DNA of 64,000 bases from Rikenellaceae bacterium (GTDB lineage Bacteria > Bacteroidota > Bacteroidia > Bacteroidales > Rikenellaceae), in contig SUZJ01000002.1 of NCBI GenBank assembly GCA_015059945.1, forward strand, positions 62,001-126,000, given 5' to 3'. Below the pieces are notes generated by a model. The model saw nothing but the letters and a program-made list of their open reading frames with translations, made no database searches and was not told where the DNA came from. The position numbers were made by a program, and so were the translations under genes. This document shows, piece by piece, positions 42,977 to 51,876 of the stretch; position 1 is the first letter of the stretch; every line of letters begins with the position of its first letter.

Positions 42977-44941
42977 ATGAAAAAGTTACTCTATTCGCTT
43001 TTTGCGGCGCTGCTGATGGTGGGTTGCTGCACTGACGGCCCCGATGGCCCCGACGAGCCTATCGAGCCCATTGTGCCTCCCGAGGGTGTGCCAGGCCGTG
43101 TGGTACTCAACGAGGTGAACGCTCGCCACCAATATATCGAGCTCTACAACGTGGGCGATACCCCTGTGGCCATTGGTGGTGCTACCTTCCGCAAGAATAA
43201 CGGCAATATGATGACCGATGCCGAGGGTAAGGTGTGGACCATACCTGCGGGTGTCGAGTTGGGTGGCAAGAGCTATGCCCTGATTGGCTGCGACGGCAAA
43301 ACCGACACCTACGACTGCCCCAACTTCTATGGTACGGTGAGCACCAAGCTTGATGGCGACGTGTCGATGCTGCTCGAGATGCTCTCGGCCGAGGGCGAGC
43401 GTATCGACTACTTTGTAAACACCAGCAACACCAAGCCCAAGGCTCTGGACAAGTGGGGTGGCTTTGTTGAACATAGCTTCGATGTGGCCGCCCGCATACC
43501 CAATGGCGAAGAGTGGTGGGTTACCGACGATATCACCCCTGGCCGCGAGAACAACACCTCGATGTACTTCCCATTCAAGAACACCACTATGAACTGGGTG
43601 GGCAGTGGCGAGGTCATTAAGGAGTATCCCGAGTATGTGGCCGCCCTGGAAGATCTCTTCAACTTTGGCAATATGCCCGCATTCCAGGTGCGCATAAGCC
43701 AGGCCGAGTGGAATCGCCTGCTCGAGATGTACGACCACAATCCCGATACCAAGCAGTATGTTATGTGCGACGTGGCGATTACTCGCTCCAACATCACCAA
43801 GATTATCCGCGAGGCGGGCCTGCGTTTGAGGGGCAACACCTCGCGCCGTAGGCCCGAGAGCATTGTCGACGGCATCACCACCCACCGCACCGACAATACC
43901 GACTGGAATCATTGCCACTTTGGACTCAACTTCCGCAAGTTCCACAAAGATAGCGACCACACAATCAACGGAGTGCGCAAAGTGAACCTCAAATGGTTCA
44001 AAGACGATCCAATGTATGTGCGCGAGCTCTACTGCTACGACCTGTTCCGCCGCTTTGGCATCTGGACAGCCATCAACGACATCTACTGCCGCCTGTCGAT
44101 TCACGTCGAGGGCGACTCGGTGCCTGCCTACTATGGCGTATACCAGATGACCGAGGCTATCGACGACGAGTACCTCAAAGCTCGCTCCACCCAGTTTGGG
44201 GGCTGCGAGGGTAACCTGTGGAAGTGCCGCTGGGGTGCCGACCTGCGCGACCTGAGCGACGAGAGCAAGTTTGGCCTCGATGTGGGTACCGACGAGGAGT
44301 GGACCTACGAGCTCAAGACCGAGAACGCTTCATTCAGCAGGTCCAAAGCGCAGCTGCAAGACTTTATCTACAAGGTCAACCACTACAAGGGCCAGCAGTT
44401 CCACGACTGGATTGCCGAGGTTACCGATGTAGAGTTGCTGCTGCGCACCTATGCTGTGAATGTTATGGTGGGTATGTGGGACGACTACTGGAACAACTGC
44501 AACAACTATTACCTCTACTTCAACCGCACCGACGAGCACTACAAGTTCTTCCTCATACCCTACGACTACGACAACACGCTGGGAACCTCGAACAACTGTG
44601 GCGTAATCAGCGACTCGGGCACCCACAACCCGTTGCAGTGGGGCGATACCAACAAGATGCCTCTGATTGGCAAGATTTTGGAGTTCGAGGACTACCGCAA
44701 AATCTATATCGCAGCTCTGAAGGAGCTTGCCACCGAGGGTAACGACCTCTTCTACGTTACCGAGAGTATGGAGCGTATCAAGCAGTGGCAGGGCTTCATA
44801 AGCCGCTATGTGCCCAACGATACGGGCGAGGATATGGAGATTAAAGACCGCCCAGCCTCGTGGGGCAATCAGGGCCAGTACCGCTTGCTCTCGCCAATCA
44901 ACAACTTCTTTGTAACGAAGGTCAATAGCTTGCCTAACTAA
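42977..44941 (+). CDS. CotH-kinase family lipoprotein with lamin-tail-like domain
   Basis: 654 residues. Lipobox LMVGC with Cys17, then an acidic/proline linker (DGPDGPDEPIEPI) as in surface-exposed Bacteroidetes lipoproteins. A lamin-tail-like domain (about 40-150) begins VVLNEVNARHQYIELYNVGD. The CotH domain (about 225-600) has GLRLRGNTSRR, VNLKWFKDDPMYVRELYCYDLFRRFGI, YYGVYQMTEAIDDEYL and IPYDYDNTLGTSN with the DYDN metal site. CotH proteins are atypical protein kinases in spores; bacterial surface members have unknown targets. Confidence 0.9.
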   Translation: MKKLLYSLFAALLMVGCCTDGPDGPDEPIEPIVPPEGVPGRVVLNEVNARHQYIELYNVGDTPVAIGGATFRKNNGNMMTDAEGKVWTIPAGVELGGKSYALIGCDGKTDTYDCPNFYGTVSTKLDGDVSMLLEMLSAEGERIDYFVNTSNTKPKALDKWGGFVEHSFDVAARIPNGEEWWVTDDITPGRENNTSMYFPFKNTTMNWVGSGEVIKEYPEYVAALEDLFNFGNMPAFQVRISQAEWNRLLEMYDHNPDTKQYVMCDVAITRSNITKIIREAGLRLRGNTSRRRPESIVDGITTHRTDNTDWNHCHFGLNFRKFHKDSDHTINGVRKVNLKWFKDDPMYVRELYCYDLFRRFGIWTAINDIYCRLSIHVEGDSVPAYYGVYQMTEAIDDEYLKARSTQFGGCEGNLWKCRWGADLRDLSDESKFGLDVGTDEEWTYELKTENASFSRSKAQLQDFIYKVNHYKGQQFHDWIAEVTDVELLLRTYAVNVMVGMWDDYWNNCNNYYLYFNRTDEHYKFFLIPYDYDNTLGTSNNCGVISDSGTHNPLQWGDTNKMPLIGKILEFEDYRKIYIAALKELATEGNDLFYVTESMERIKQWQGFISRYVPNDTGEDMEIKDRPASWGNQGQYRLLSPINNFFVTKVNSLPN

Positions 44942-44944
44942 TAG

Positions 44945-44986
44945 CACAACGGAGGCTCGGAACACACGTTCCGAGCCTCTGTTGTG
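44945..44986. terminator. Bidirectional terminator
   Basis: CACAAC plus GAGGCTCGGAAC pairs with GTTCCGAGCCTC plus GTTGTG; lies between the CotH gene and the CoA-transferase, which converge. Confidence 0.82.
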
Positions 44987-45006
44987 TAAACTCTCAACTA
45001 TCCCCT

Positions 45007-46302
45007 CTATTTCAGCCTTAGGAACGAGTAGCCAAAGCGCTCGCAGGCGGCCCTTTCGAGCTCTTCGCGCACCGAGGGGTGAGCAATGTTGATGAGCGCG
45101 CGGGCACGCTCGGCCAAGTTCTTGCCTTTCAGGAAGGCTATGCCCTGCTCGGTAACCACATACTGAGTCTGGAAGCGGGTGGTAACCACTCCGGCACCCT
45201 CGGTCAGTACGGGCTTAATCTTCGACACTCCCTTAGGCGTAATCGAGCTCATTGCAATAAAGGTCTTGCCACCCTGGGAGAGTGCGCCGCCATACATAAA
45301 GTCGTGCTGGCCACCCACGCCCGAGAATATGCGCGTACCAATCGAGTCGGCACACACCTGGCCCGTCAAATCCACCTCCAAAGCCGAGTTTATGGCCATC
45401 ATCTTGGGGTTTTGGCGTATGCGGAAGGGGTCGTTGGTCCAAGCCACATCCTTCACGAGCAGCTCTTTGTTGTAGTCCATATAGTCGTACAACCTGCGCG
45501 AGCCGAGGGCCAGACAGCAGACCGTCTTGCCAGGCTCGATCACCTTCTGCGAGTTGTCTATCACACCACTGTTAATCAGTGGCACCACGCCATCGGTCAG
45601 CGCCTCGGTGTGAAGGCCCAAGTGCTTGTGGTTTGTGAGGGCTGCAAGTACTGCATTGGGGATACCGCCCACACCAATCTGTAGGGTTGCCCCGTCGGGA
45701 ATCTGCTCGGCAATGTAGCCGCCAATCTTGCGCTCGTCGTCGTTGGGCTCGACGGTGGGCAGTGCTACGGGCTCTTGGTCCACCCTCACTGCGGCATCTA
45801 TGCGGTCGATGTGTACCAGCGCGTCGCCATAGGTGTAGGGTATGCGGGGGTTAATCTGTGCGATGATGACCTTGGCCGTCTCGGCTGCCGACACCGCCAA
45901 GTCGGCCGAAATGCCGTAGCTGCAATAGCCGTTCTCGTCGGGCTCGGAGCAGTTGAGCAGGCAGACGTCGTACTTGACGTAACCCTCCCTGACCAGCGCA
46001 GGCACCTCGCCCAAAAAGCAGGGTATTATGGAGCCGTAGCCACTGGCAATGGCGTTGCGGAAGTTGTTTGCCACAAAGAAACTCTGGGGCGTAAAGCTCT
46101 CGGCCATTTCGGGGGTGCCGTAGGGGATGTCGCGTGTGCCAATGGCAAAGGCGCTGTAAACCTCTACGCCTCGCAATTCGGGTGCGCGTGCCACCATAGC
46201 ATCGACCAACACCTCGGGGATACTGGTCGAGCCCTGAACATAAACCTTGTCGTAACTCTTAATTAGTTTGGCTGCCTCGGCAGCGGTAGTGTAGTTTGCC
46301 AT
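45007..46302 (-). CDS. Acetyl-CoA hydrolase/transferase family CoA-transferase
   Basis: 431 residues; both halves of the family are present. LQIGVGGIPNAVLAALTNHKHLGLHTEALTDGVVPLINSGVI carries the family's CoA-binding and probable active-site glutamate region (E about 238). The C-terminal SGVGGQHDFMYGGALSQGGKTFIAMSS is also diagnostic. Likely moves CoA between acetyl-CoA and another acid (butyrate, 4-hydroxybutyrate or succinate) in fermentation. The aminotransferase gene upstream on the same strand is 148 bases away across repeats. Confidence 0.9.
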   Translation of the reverse strand: MANYTTAAEAAKLIKSYDKVYVQGSTSIPEVLVDAMVARAPELRGVEVYSAFAIGTRDIPYGTPEMAESFTPQSFFVANNFRNAIASGYGSIIPCFLGEVPALVREGYVKYDVCLLNCSEPDENGYCSYGISADLAVSAAETAKVIIAQINPRIPYTYGDALVHIDRIDAAVRVDQEPVALPTVEPNDDERKIGGYIAEQIPDGATLQIGVGGIPNAVLAALTNHKHLGLHTEALTDGVVPLINSGVIDNSQKVIEPGKTVCCLALGSRRLYDYMDYNKELLVKDVAWTNDPFRIRQNPKMMAINSALEVDLTGQVCADSIGTRIFSGVGGQHDFMYGGALSQGGKTFIAMSSITPKGVSKIKPVLTEGAGVVTTRFQTQYVVTEQGIAFLKGKNLAERARALINIAHPSVREELERAACERFGYSFLRLK

Positions 46303-46449
46303 ATATTGTTTTTAGTCTAACGTCTAATGTCTAACGACTGACAGACCTCTCCGCCCTTCGGGCACCTCCCCTAACTTAGGGGAGGAGTGGTCGTGGTGCT
46401 AACCTATGGCAGTAGCAGGTGGAAAAACCACTACTACCTCGCTTTTGCA
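46303..46449. repeat. GTCTAAC heptamers and palindrome-plus-hairpin element
   Basis: GTCTAAC/GTCTAAT heptamers (46315-46336) and a single palindromic element with hairpin GCCCTTCGGGC (46342-46387). Confidence 0.82.
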
Positions 46450-47763
46450 TCAATTCTCCCCCACGAGCCTCTCGAACATCGTAAGGCGCTCGTCGAGCAG
46501 GGCGTAGTGGTGGGGTTTGATGGCGCTCGAGCAGGCCCTGATGCCCTTGTGGGTAGCACCTGTCGAAGAGAGCGAAATGCCGCTTATGCCACACTTAATC
46601 AGTGCCGTCAGCAGCTGCTCCTCGTCGAAGTCCTTGTAGCCAATCGTGAAGAAGAAGCCGTCGCCTACGGGCTGGTCTACATCCTTGTCGTAGACCACTC
46701 TGAAACCGTGGGCGGCAAGTATCTCGCGCAGCTTGGCGGTACGGGTGGCATACTCCCTCACCTCGTCTACGTAGTTGTAGCGGCCCTCGGCAGCTTGGCG
46801 GAACATCTGCGCCAGAGCCATCTGGGCCGAGTGCGACACGCCCGATGAGAGAGTGTATATCAGCTTGTGAACGAATACGTTGCCAAACGAGGGCAGGCCA
46901 AAACGACTCTTCAAGTGGTCGCTCTTGCGCTCAAACAGCTTGTTGCTGATGCAGGCAACGGCAATGCGCTCGCCCGCGTAGCTAAATATCTTCGATGCAC
47001 TCATCAGCAGCACGTAGTTGTCGGTATAGTGGCTCACGCTCACCTGGCGGGGCAGTCCGCAGGGGCGCATCTCGCTCTGGCGGAAGTCCATTGTAAGGTA
47101 GGCCAAGTCCTCAATCACAATGGTGTCATACTTGGTGGCCAGACGGCCTATGGTCTGCAGCTCATCCTCGGTCAGACACATCCACGAGGGGTTGTTGGGG
47201 TTTGAGTAGAGTATGGCGGCAATGCGGCCCGTCGAGAGCATCTCTTCCAACTTGGGCCCCAGTTTGTCGGCGCGGTAGTCAAGCAGGTCGAACGACTCGC
47301 GAGGCAGCCCCAACACATCGGCCTGGGTCTTTTGTACGGGGAAGCCCGGGTCAATGTAGAGTATGGTGTTGCGCCCCTCGACCATATTGGCACAGGTCAT
47401 AAGGGTGGCAAAGGTGCCCTGCATCGAGCCTACGGTGGGGACAATCGAGCGGGGCGAAATGTGGGTGCCTATGACGGCTTCGACAAATGCCGATGCGGCC
47501 TCTTTCAGTTCGGGCTCGCCGTCGAGAGTGGGATAGACCGATGCTACACCGCGGTCGAGGGCGGCCTTCTGGGCCTCTACGCCAATGGCCGAAGCGGGCA
47601 GGCCCGGCACACCAATCTCAAAGTGGATAAACTCTTGGCCTGTGGCGGCCTCAAACGTTTTTACGGCCGATACGAGCTGGCGGATAGATAGTTGCGACAG
47701 CTCGCTTACCTCCATTTTTTGCAACACCTCGGCAATGAGGTTGCTGTCTACAATGGTATTCAT
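46450..47763 (-). CDS. Pyridoxal-phosphate aminotransferase, class I/II
   Basis: 437 residues, fold type I. YSNPNNPSWMCLTEDEL is the substrate/PLP asparagine motif, VIEDLAYLTMDF holds the PLP aspartate, and SASKIFSYAGERIA contains the Schiff-base lysine. The N-terminal extension (about 45 residues) before FIHFEIGVPGLPASAIG is longer than in aspartate aminotransferases. Substrate cannot be told. The long leader before the start (225 bases to gcvH) is shared with the divergent gcvH promoter. Confidence 0.9.
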   Translation of the reverse strand: MNTIVDSNLIAEVLQKMEVSELSQLSIRQLVSAVKTFEAATGQEFIHFEIGVPGLPASAIGVEAQKAALDRGVASVYPTLDGEPELKEAASAFVEAVIGTHISPRSIVPTVGSMQGTFATLMTCANMVEGRNTILYIDPGFPVQKTQADVLGLPRESFDLLDYRADKLGPKLEEMLSTGRIAAILYSNPNNPSWMCLTEDELQTIGRLATKYDTIVIEDLAYLTMDFRQSEMRPCGLPRQVSVSHYTDNYVLLMSASKIFSYAGERIAVACISNKLFERKSDHLKSRFGLPSFGNVFVHKLIYTLSSGVSHSAQMALAQMFRQAAEGRYNYVDEVREYATRTAKLREILAAHGFRVVYDKDVDQPVGDGFFFTIGYKDFDEEQLLTALIKCGISGISLSSTGATHKGIRACSSAIKPHHYALLDERLTMFERLVGEN

Positions 47764-47874
47764 ATAGTAGTTCAGTTAGTGGTTGTTGAAGTTTTTAGGC
47801 GTTCTCAAAGGTACACTTTTATATACGATTTACCAAGCGTAAACCATAAAATGTTAAAAAAATAACATCTACTA

Positions 47875-47905
47875 TTTGAAGTCTTTGAAAATAGAGTTAT
47901 CTTTG
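47875..47905 (+). promoter_or_regulatory. gcvH-mdh promoter
   Basis: TTTG (47875-47878), 19-base spacer, TATCTTTG (47898-47905): a perfect Bacteroidetes promoter, 83 bases before gcvH. Confidence 0.85.
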
Positions 47906-47988
47906 GAGAGTTTTTTGGAGAACTATACACTTTTTTTTGAGGAGGCAGACAATTCAAACAACACTAATAACATAAAACTTTACAGACT

Positions 47989-48366
47989 ATGAACATTCCC
48001 GCAGAATTGAAGTATTCGAAAGACCACGAGTGGATCAAAGTGGTTGATGGCAACGAGGCATTGGTAGGTATTACCGACTTTGCACAGGGCGAGTTGGGCG
48101 ACATCGTTTTTGTTGACGTTCCCACCGTTGGCGAGGTTGTAAATGCTCACGAGGTTTTTGGCTCGATCGAGGCTGTTAAGACCGTTTCGGACGTATTTTT
48201 GCCCGTTACCGGCGAGGTTTTGGAGTTCAACCCCGAGGTTGATGCCGACCCCGCACTGGTTAATAAAGAGCCCTACGAGGGTGGCTGGTTGGTTCGCATC
48301 CGTATGGAGAACCCCGCCGAGCTCGATGAGCTGCTCGATGCCGAGGCTTACAAAGCACTGCTGTAA
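47989..48366 (+). CDS. gcvH: Glycine cleavage system H protein
   Basis: 125 residues, lipoyl carrier of the glycine cleavage complex. The lipoylated lysine is in [14 protein letters not shown] (about residue 65). The start [10 protein letters not shown] and the ending DEAYKALL-like tail fit the family. No gcvT or gcvP in view. Synonymous codons lean to GTT, GCT and GGT, unlike most neighbours, suggesting high expression. Followed by mdh after 42 bases. Confidence 0.96.
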   Translation: MNIPAELKYSKDHEWIKVVDGNEALVGITDFAQGELGDIVFVDVPTVGEVVNAHEVFGSIEAVKTVSDVFLPVTGEVLEFNPEVDADPALVNKEPYEGGWLVRIRMENPAELDELLDAEAYKALL

Positions 48367-48408
48367 TTTAATTTATAATAATCCAATCTAAACTTAACAA
48401 AGAGTAAA

Positions 48409-49359
48409 ATGGCAACAAAAGTTACTGTTGTTGGCGCTGGTAACGTAGGCGCAACTGCTGCAAATGTTATGGCAATCCGCAAGGTTGCAAGCGAGGTATG
48501 TCTGATTGATATCAAACCCGACCTGTCGGAGGGTAAGGTACTCGATATGTACCAGACTTCGACTCTGCTCGATTTCGATACCAAACTGGTAGGTGTGACC
48601 AACGACTACAAAGCTACCGCTAAGAGCGACGTAGTAGTTATCACCTCGGGTGTTCCCCGCAAACCCGGTATGACCCGCGAGGAGCTCATCGGTGTTAATG
48701 CCAATATCGTTAAATCGGTTGTAAACAACATCTTGGAGTACTCGCCCAAAGCTATCTTCGTTATCGTATCGAACCCTATGGATACTATGGCTTACTTGAC
48801 CTTGAAAGCTACCGGTCTGCCCAAAAACCGCGTTATCGGTATGGGTGGTGCACTCGACTCGTCGCGCTTCCGCTGCTACTTGGCTAAGGCTCTGAAAGCC
48901 GATATCCGCGACGTTGACGGTATGGTTATCGGTGGCCACGGCGATACCACTATGATTCCTCTGGTAGAGAAAGCAAGCTACCGCGGTGTTCCCGTTAGCC
49001 AGCTGCTGAGCAAGAAGAAATTGGCCGAGGTTGCTGCCAACACTATGGTGGGTGGTGCTACCCTGACCAAACTGCTTGGTACTTCGGCTTGGTATGCTCC
49101 CGGTGCTGCTATTGCAAGCGTAGTAGAGAGCATCTTGGGTGACCAGAAGAGGGTTATCTCGTCGAGCTGCTACTTGGAGGGTGAGTATGGTGCCGAGGAT
49201 CTGTTCATCGGTGTACCTGCTGTTATCGGCAAGAACGGTATCGAGAAGATTATCAACCTCAAACTTACTGCTGACGAGAAGGCTAAATTCGAGGCTAGCG
49301 TTGCAGCTGTTAAGAAAACCAACAATGTTCTGTACGAGATTGGCGCTCTGACCAAATAG
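48409..49359 (+). CDS. mdh: Malate dehydrogenase (LDH-like type)
   Basis: 316 residues. NAD-binding GAGNVGATAANV at the N-terminus; substrate arginines in SGVPRKPGMTREEL; VSNPMDTMAYL and the catalytic histidine in GGHGDTTMIPL. Reduces oxaloacetate on the reductive (succinate/propionate) branch in Bacteroidetes. Codon use shows the same high-expression bias as gcvH. The transcript ends at a strong terminator. Confidence 0.96.
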   Translation: MATKVTVVGAGNVGATAANVMAIRKVASEVCLIDIKPDLSEGKVLDMYQTSTLLDFDTKLVGVTNDYKATAKSDVVVITSGVPRKPGMTREELIGVNANIVKSVVNNILEYSPKAIFVIVSNPMDTMAYLTLKATGLPKNRVIGMGGALDSSRFRCYLAKALKADIRDVDGMVIGGHGDTTMIPLVEKASYRGVPVSQLLSKKKLAEVAANTMVGGATLTKLLGTSAWYAPGAAIASVVESILGDQKRVISSSCYLEGEYGAEDLFIGVPAVIGKNGIEKIINLKLTADEKAKFEASVAAVKKTNNVLYEIGALTK

Positions 49360-49380
49360 TTTCGTGCACGATACCTATTA

Positions 49381-49423
49381 AACAAAGAGCCCACCTTTCG
49401 CGAAGAAAGGTGGGCTCTTTGTT
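49381..49423. terminator. Bidirectional terminator
   Basis: 19-base stem AACAAAGAGCCCACCTTTC with its complement around GCGAA, between convergent mdh and def. Confidence 0.88.
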
Positions 49424-49439
49424 TGGTCAATCCCAAAGC

Positions 49440-49991
49440 CTACTTTTGCTTTGTGCGGTAGGCGGCCGAGAATTTTCCCTTCGACATTGCAGACAGCTTA
49501 CTGCGGAGCAGGGTTTTGCGCAGGCTACCCACGCGGTCGGTGAATACTATGCCGTCGAGGTGGTCGTACTCGTGCTGGGCTATGCGCGCAGGCCAACCTG
49601 TGAGCTCCTCTTCGTGCTCCTCGAAGTTCTCATCGAGGTAGTTGATGGTGATGCTCTCGGGGCGGTAGACGTCTTCGTGGATACCGGGCACCGACAGACA
49701 CCCCTCGTTCATCAACACCTCTACGTCGCTCTCTTCGACAATCTCGGGGTTGATAAATACCTTTTTGAAATCTTTGGCTGTGGGGTCCACGTCGGCAAAG
49801 CCTGTGCCGTCTACGACAAAGAGCCTTATGTCCTTGCCAATCTGGGGTGCGGCCAATCCTACACCATCCGAGGCGTACATTGTGGCAAACATATCTTCGA
49901 TGAGCTTTGCCAGCTCGGGGTAGTCGGGCGTAACCTCTTGGCACTCTTTGCGCAACACGCCCGAACCGTATACATAAATTGGGTAAATCAT
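49440..49991 (-). CDS. def: Peptide deformylase, cytosolic
   Basis: 183 residues from the ATG at 49991 (MIYPIYVYG); the 11 codons before it are repeat sequence. Intact motifs GVGLAAPQ, EGCLSVPG and QHEYDHLDG. This is the housekeeping enzyme removing formyl groups from nascent chains. It is followed by, or convergent with, mdh, and preceded on the same strand by ruvX across a GTCTAAC heptamer tract. Confidence 0.96.
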   Translation of the reverse strand: MIYPIYVYGSGVLRKECQEVTPDYPELAKLIEDMFATMYASDGVGLAAPQIGKDIRLFVVDGTGFADVDPTAKDFKKVFINPEIVEESDVEVLMNEGCLSVPGIHEDVYRPESITINYLDENFEEHEEELTGWPARIAQHEYDHLDGIVFTDRVGSLRKTLLRSKLSAMSKGKFSAAYRTKQK

Positions 49992-50048
49992 ATCTTTTTC
50001 TTTTAGTCTAACGTCTAACGTCAAGCGTCTAACGTCTAATTTTCAATT
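49992..50048. repeat. GTCTAAC heptamers between ruvX and def
   Basis: GTCTAAC/GTCAAGC heptamers at about 50007-50034, then TTTTCAATTTTCA units forming the 3' end of ruvX (K-I-E-N, TAG). Confidence 0.8.
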
Positions 50049-50473
50049 TTCATTGCCTGATAATCGGCCGAGTCCATAAAACTTTGCAGTATTATGGTGG
50101 CGCTTATCTTGTCCACTACGGCCTTGTCCCTGCGGGCCATCTTCTTCATTCCGCCGTCAATCATCGCTCGGTGGGCAATTACCGAGGTGAAACGCTCGTC
50201 GTGAAGGACCACCTGCTTTGTGGGGTACTTCTTTTTGAGCTGATTGACAAATGGCTCAATGGCGGCCCACGACTGACTCGGGGCACCGTTCATCTGGGTG
50301 GGCTTGCCTACGACTATGATGTCCACCTCGTTGGCGGTCAGGTAGTCGTCGAGCCACTTGACCAACTGCGCTGTGGCAATGGTGTCGAGCCCGCCGGCAA
50401 TTATGCGCAACGGGTCGCTAACGGCAATGCCGGTACGCTTGAGTCCGTAGTCTATGGCCAAAATTCTTCCCAT
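50036..50473 (-). CDS. ruvX: Putative pre-16S rRNA nuclease / Holliday junction resolvase-like RuvX (YqgF)
   Basis: 145 residues from the ATG at 50473. RNase H-like fold: ILAIDYGLKRTGIAVSDPL at the N-terminus, IIVVGKPTQMNG, LHDERFTSVIAHRAMI and DKISATIILQSFMDS with catalytic acids. Acts in 16S rRNA 5' maturation or DNA repair. The C-terminus AMKIEN is encoded by a repeat tract. Confidence 0.94.
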   Translation of the reverse strand: MGRILAIDYGLKRTGIAVSDPLRIIAGGLDTIATAQLVKWLDDYLTANEVDIIVVGKPTQMNGAPSQSWAAIEPFVNQLKKKYPTKQVVLHDERFTSVIAHRAMIDGGMKKMARRDKAVVDKISATIILQSFMDSADYQAMKIEN

Positions 50474-50573
50474 ACGGCCACAAAGATACAATTTTCAATC
50501 CTTAATTCCTCGTTTTGTCCGATGTTTTGTTATATTTGTGGTGAGTATAACCATTTATATAAACCAGTTGAGT

Positions 50574-50873
50574 ATGGCAGATAAAGTATGGAACGAGTGC
50601 CGTGTGGCGGGTACTATTACGGCTTGCGACCCTGGTCGCCTTACTTGTTCGGGTTCGTCGCGAAGCTATAGCCGCGAAGAGCTGTCGGTGGGTATGAACT
50701 TGTGTGCATTTGATGACAACCTGCCCAGTGCGGTTGTTAGGTCGGTTGGCTTGGATAACATAACGGTCAGGATTGAGGGTAGGACCTATAAGGTCACGAC
50801 GGGTGGCCGCATTGATTCACCCCGTAAGGGCCTCAGCTACGCCTACTCCGAGGTGTCGATTTACTTGAAGTAG
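50574..50873 (+). CDS. Small protein of unknown function
   Basis: 99 residues, start MADKVWNECRVAGTI; beta-rich, with TCSGSSRSYSREELSVGMNLCAFDDNLPSAVVRSV in the middle and VRIEGRTYKVTTGGRIDSPRKG near the end. No signal peptide or membrane segment. No family recognised. A -7 box TATATTTG (50531-50538) lies upstream. Base use is close to the chromosome average, so it marks the left border of the AT-rich island. Confidence 0.7.
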   Translation: MADKVWNECRVAGTITACDPGRLTCSGSSRSYSREELSVGMNLCAFDDNLPSAVVRSVGLDNITVRIEGRTYKVTTGGRIDSPRKGLSYAYSEVSIYLK

Positions 50874-50908
50874 CCTTTCGGTGGGCTGCATACCCCCCCC
50901 AAAAAAAA

Positions 50909-50950
50909 GCACACAAAAGGATGGTCAATCTTGACCATCCTTTTGTGTGC
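50909..50950. terminator. Hairpin A, first copy of a duplicated 40-base palindrome
   Basis: 20-base perfect stem with a 2-base loop (arm core ACAAAAGGATGGTCAA), preceded by eight A. It would end transcription in either direction. The central 40 bases recur exactly at 51878-51917. The C8 tract just before (50893-50900) is a homopolymer. Confidence 0.85.
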
Positions 50951-50970
50951 TTTAATTCGTTATATTTTAT

Positions 50971-51001
50971 TTTGGTGTAATCAGAAATTTTCGTATATTT
51001 G
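50971..51001 (+). promoter_or_regulatory. Strong promoter for a structured RNA
   Basis: TTTG (50971-50974), a spacer of exactly 19 bases, TATATTTG (50994-51001). Transcription should begin about 51008, at the foot of the first hairpin. Confidence 0.8.
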
Positions 51002-51007
51002 TAGTAG

Positions 51008-51196
51008 CATTGCGGAATACGCAGTGATTATAGATGGCATTTAGGCTATTGGCTTTGTAACAAAAACGACCAATTTTTCAAACAAAAACACCAATAGGCA
51101 CACTAAATGCCCACGCCTTATGGCGTGGGTTGTGCTTGTGTTTTTGTGGGTGCTTGGTCGTACCTTGTTACATCGAGCGCGCCCACGTTTCTTTTT
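51008..51196 (+). ncRNA. Candidate structured RNA A (or leader of the 51278 gene)
   Basis: First hairpin CATTGCG/CGCAGTG (51008-51026). Then a rod formed by GTAACAA with TTGTTAC (51057-51063/51165-51171), ACGACCAA with TTGGTCGT (51066-51073/51154-51161), CAAAAACAC with GTGTTTTTG (51083-51091/51138-51146), capped by CCCACGCC/GGCGTGGG (51110-51129). A competing helix pairs GGCATTTAG and CTATTGG (51036-51052) with 51091-51111. CGTGGG can also pair with CCCACG (51182-51187), which precedes TTTCTTTTTTT. This looks like a switch or stand-alone RNA; no Rfam class recognised. The remaining gap to 51277 shows nothing further. Confidence 0.65.
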
Positions 51197-51277
51197 TTAG
51201 GACTTTCCCTATTTAAGTTAAACGGTTGTCATCTGCTGTAAGGAAAATACTATTGTCAAACTTAAAACTCAAGTATT

Positions 51278-51847
51278 ATGAACAACAATTTAATTGACGA
51301 AACCGCCGAAAGTACATCATTGTCTTTGATTAATGTGTTTTATGTGGTCAATCTTATCCTATCTATTATTGCCATTATAGTTGGCATTGTTACTCTTGAA
51401 CATAGTGTTGGTGGAGGATTGACTATAATTGCTTTAACAATTATTTACTTGTTGTTTGTTATTTTAGTAAGGGCATTGTGCCAAATATTTATAAATATTT
51501 CGCTCAAACTGGATAATGAAAACGCAGTTTTAGAAGAGATAAAAATCCTAAATGCTTACTTGAAGGAGAAAGGAGAAACTTTACAATTTTCTGCATCAAA
51601 AAGTATGGTAGAAGAGAATGAAGAGTCTACGACTAGTTCGGCATTTGTTGAGGAAACTCTTGTTGAAGAGGAGGAAGACCTTGTTCCGATAGTGAAACAT
51701 ACATTTGATTATGAGTTGGAGAAAGAAGTCTTTAATAAGATTCGTGAAGGTAAAGAATTGGAGGCTAGAACTATGTTGATTCAGAAAAAAGGGCTCTCTG
51801 AATTAGCTGCTAAGGAATATATAGAAACTATAAAAGATACTTTATAA
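51278..51847 (+). CDS. AT-rich orphan membrane protein
   Basis: 189 residues. Two membrane segments at about 18-42 and 47-70 are followed by an acidic coiled-coil-like middle (VEENEESTTSSAFVEETLVEEEEDLVPI) and a C-terminal helical part (REGKELEARTMLIQKKGLSELAAKEYIE). Codon use is strongly AT-rich, unlike all neighbours, pointing to horizontal gain. It sits between two identical hairpins and downstream of candidate RNA A. No family recognised; the C-terminal helices resemble a small UBA/ribosomal L7/L12-like layout but that is weak. Confidence 0.75.
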   Translation: MNNNLIDETAESTSLSLINVFYVVNLILSIIAIIVGIVTLEHSVGGGLTIIALTIIYLLFVILVRALCQIFINISLKLDNENAVLEEIKILNAYLKEKGETLQFSASKSMVEENEESTTSSAFVEETLVEEEEDLVPIVKHTFDYELEKEVFNKIREGKELEARTMLIQKKGLSELAAKEYIETIKDTL

Positions 51848-51876
51848 ATTGAGTACATACTCTACTTATATACCAA

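Noticed and set aside
50893..50908. C8A8 homopolymer as a phase-variation switch
   Set aside because: It lies downstream of a stop codon and upstream of a terminator hairpin, outside any reading frame or promoter spacer.
51008..51196. tmRNA, RNase P RNA or 6S RNA at this position
   Set aside because: The hallmark sequences of tmRNA and RNase P RNA are absent, and the 5' and 3' ends are not complementary as in 6S RNA, although the size is similar.
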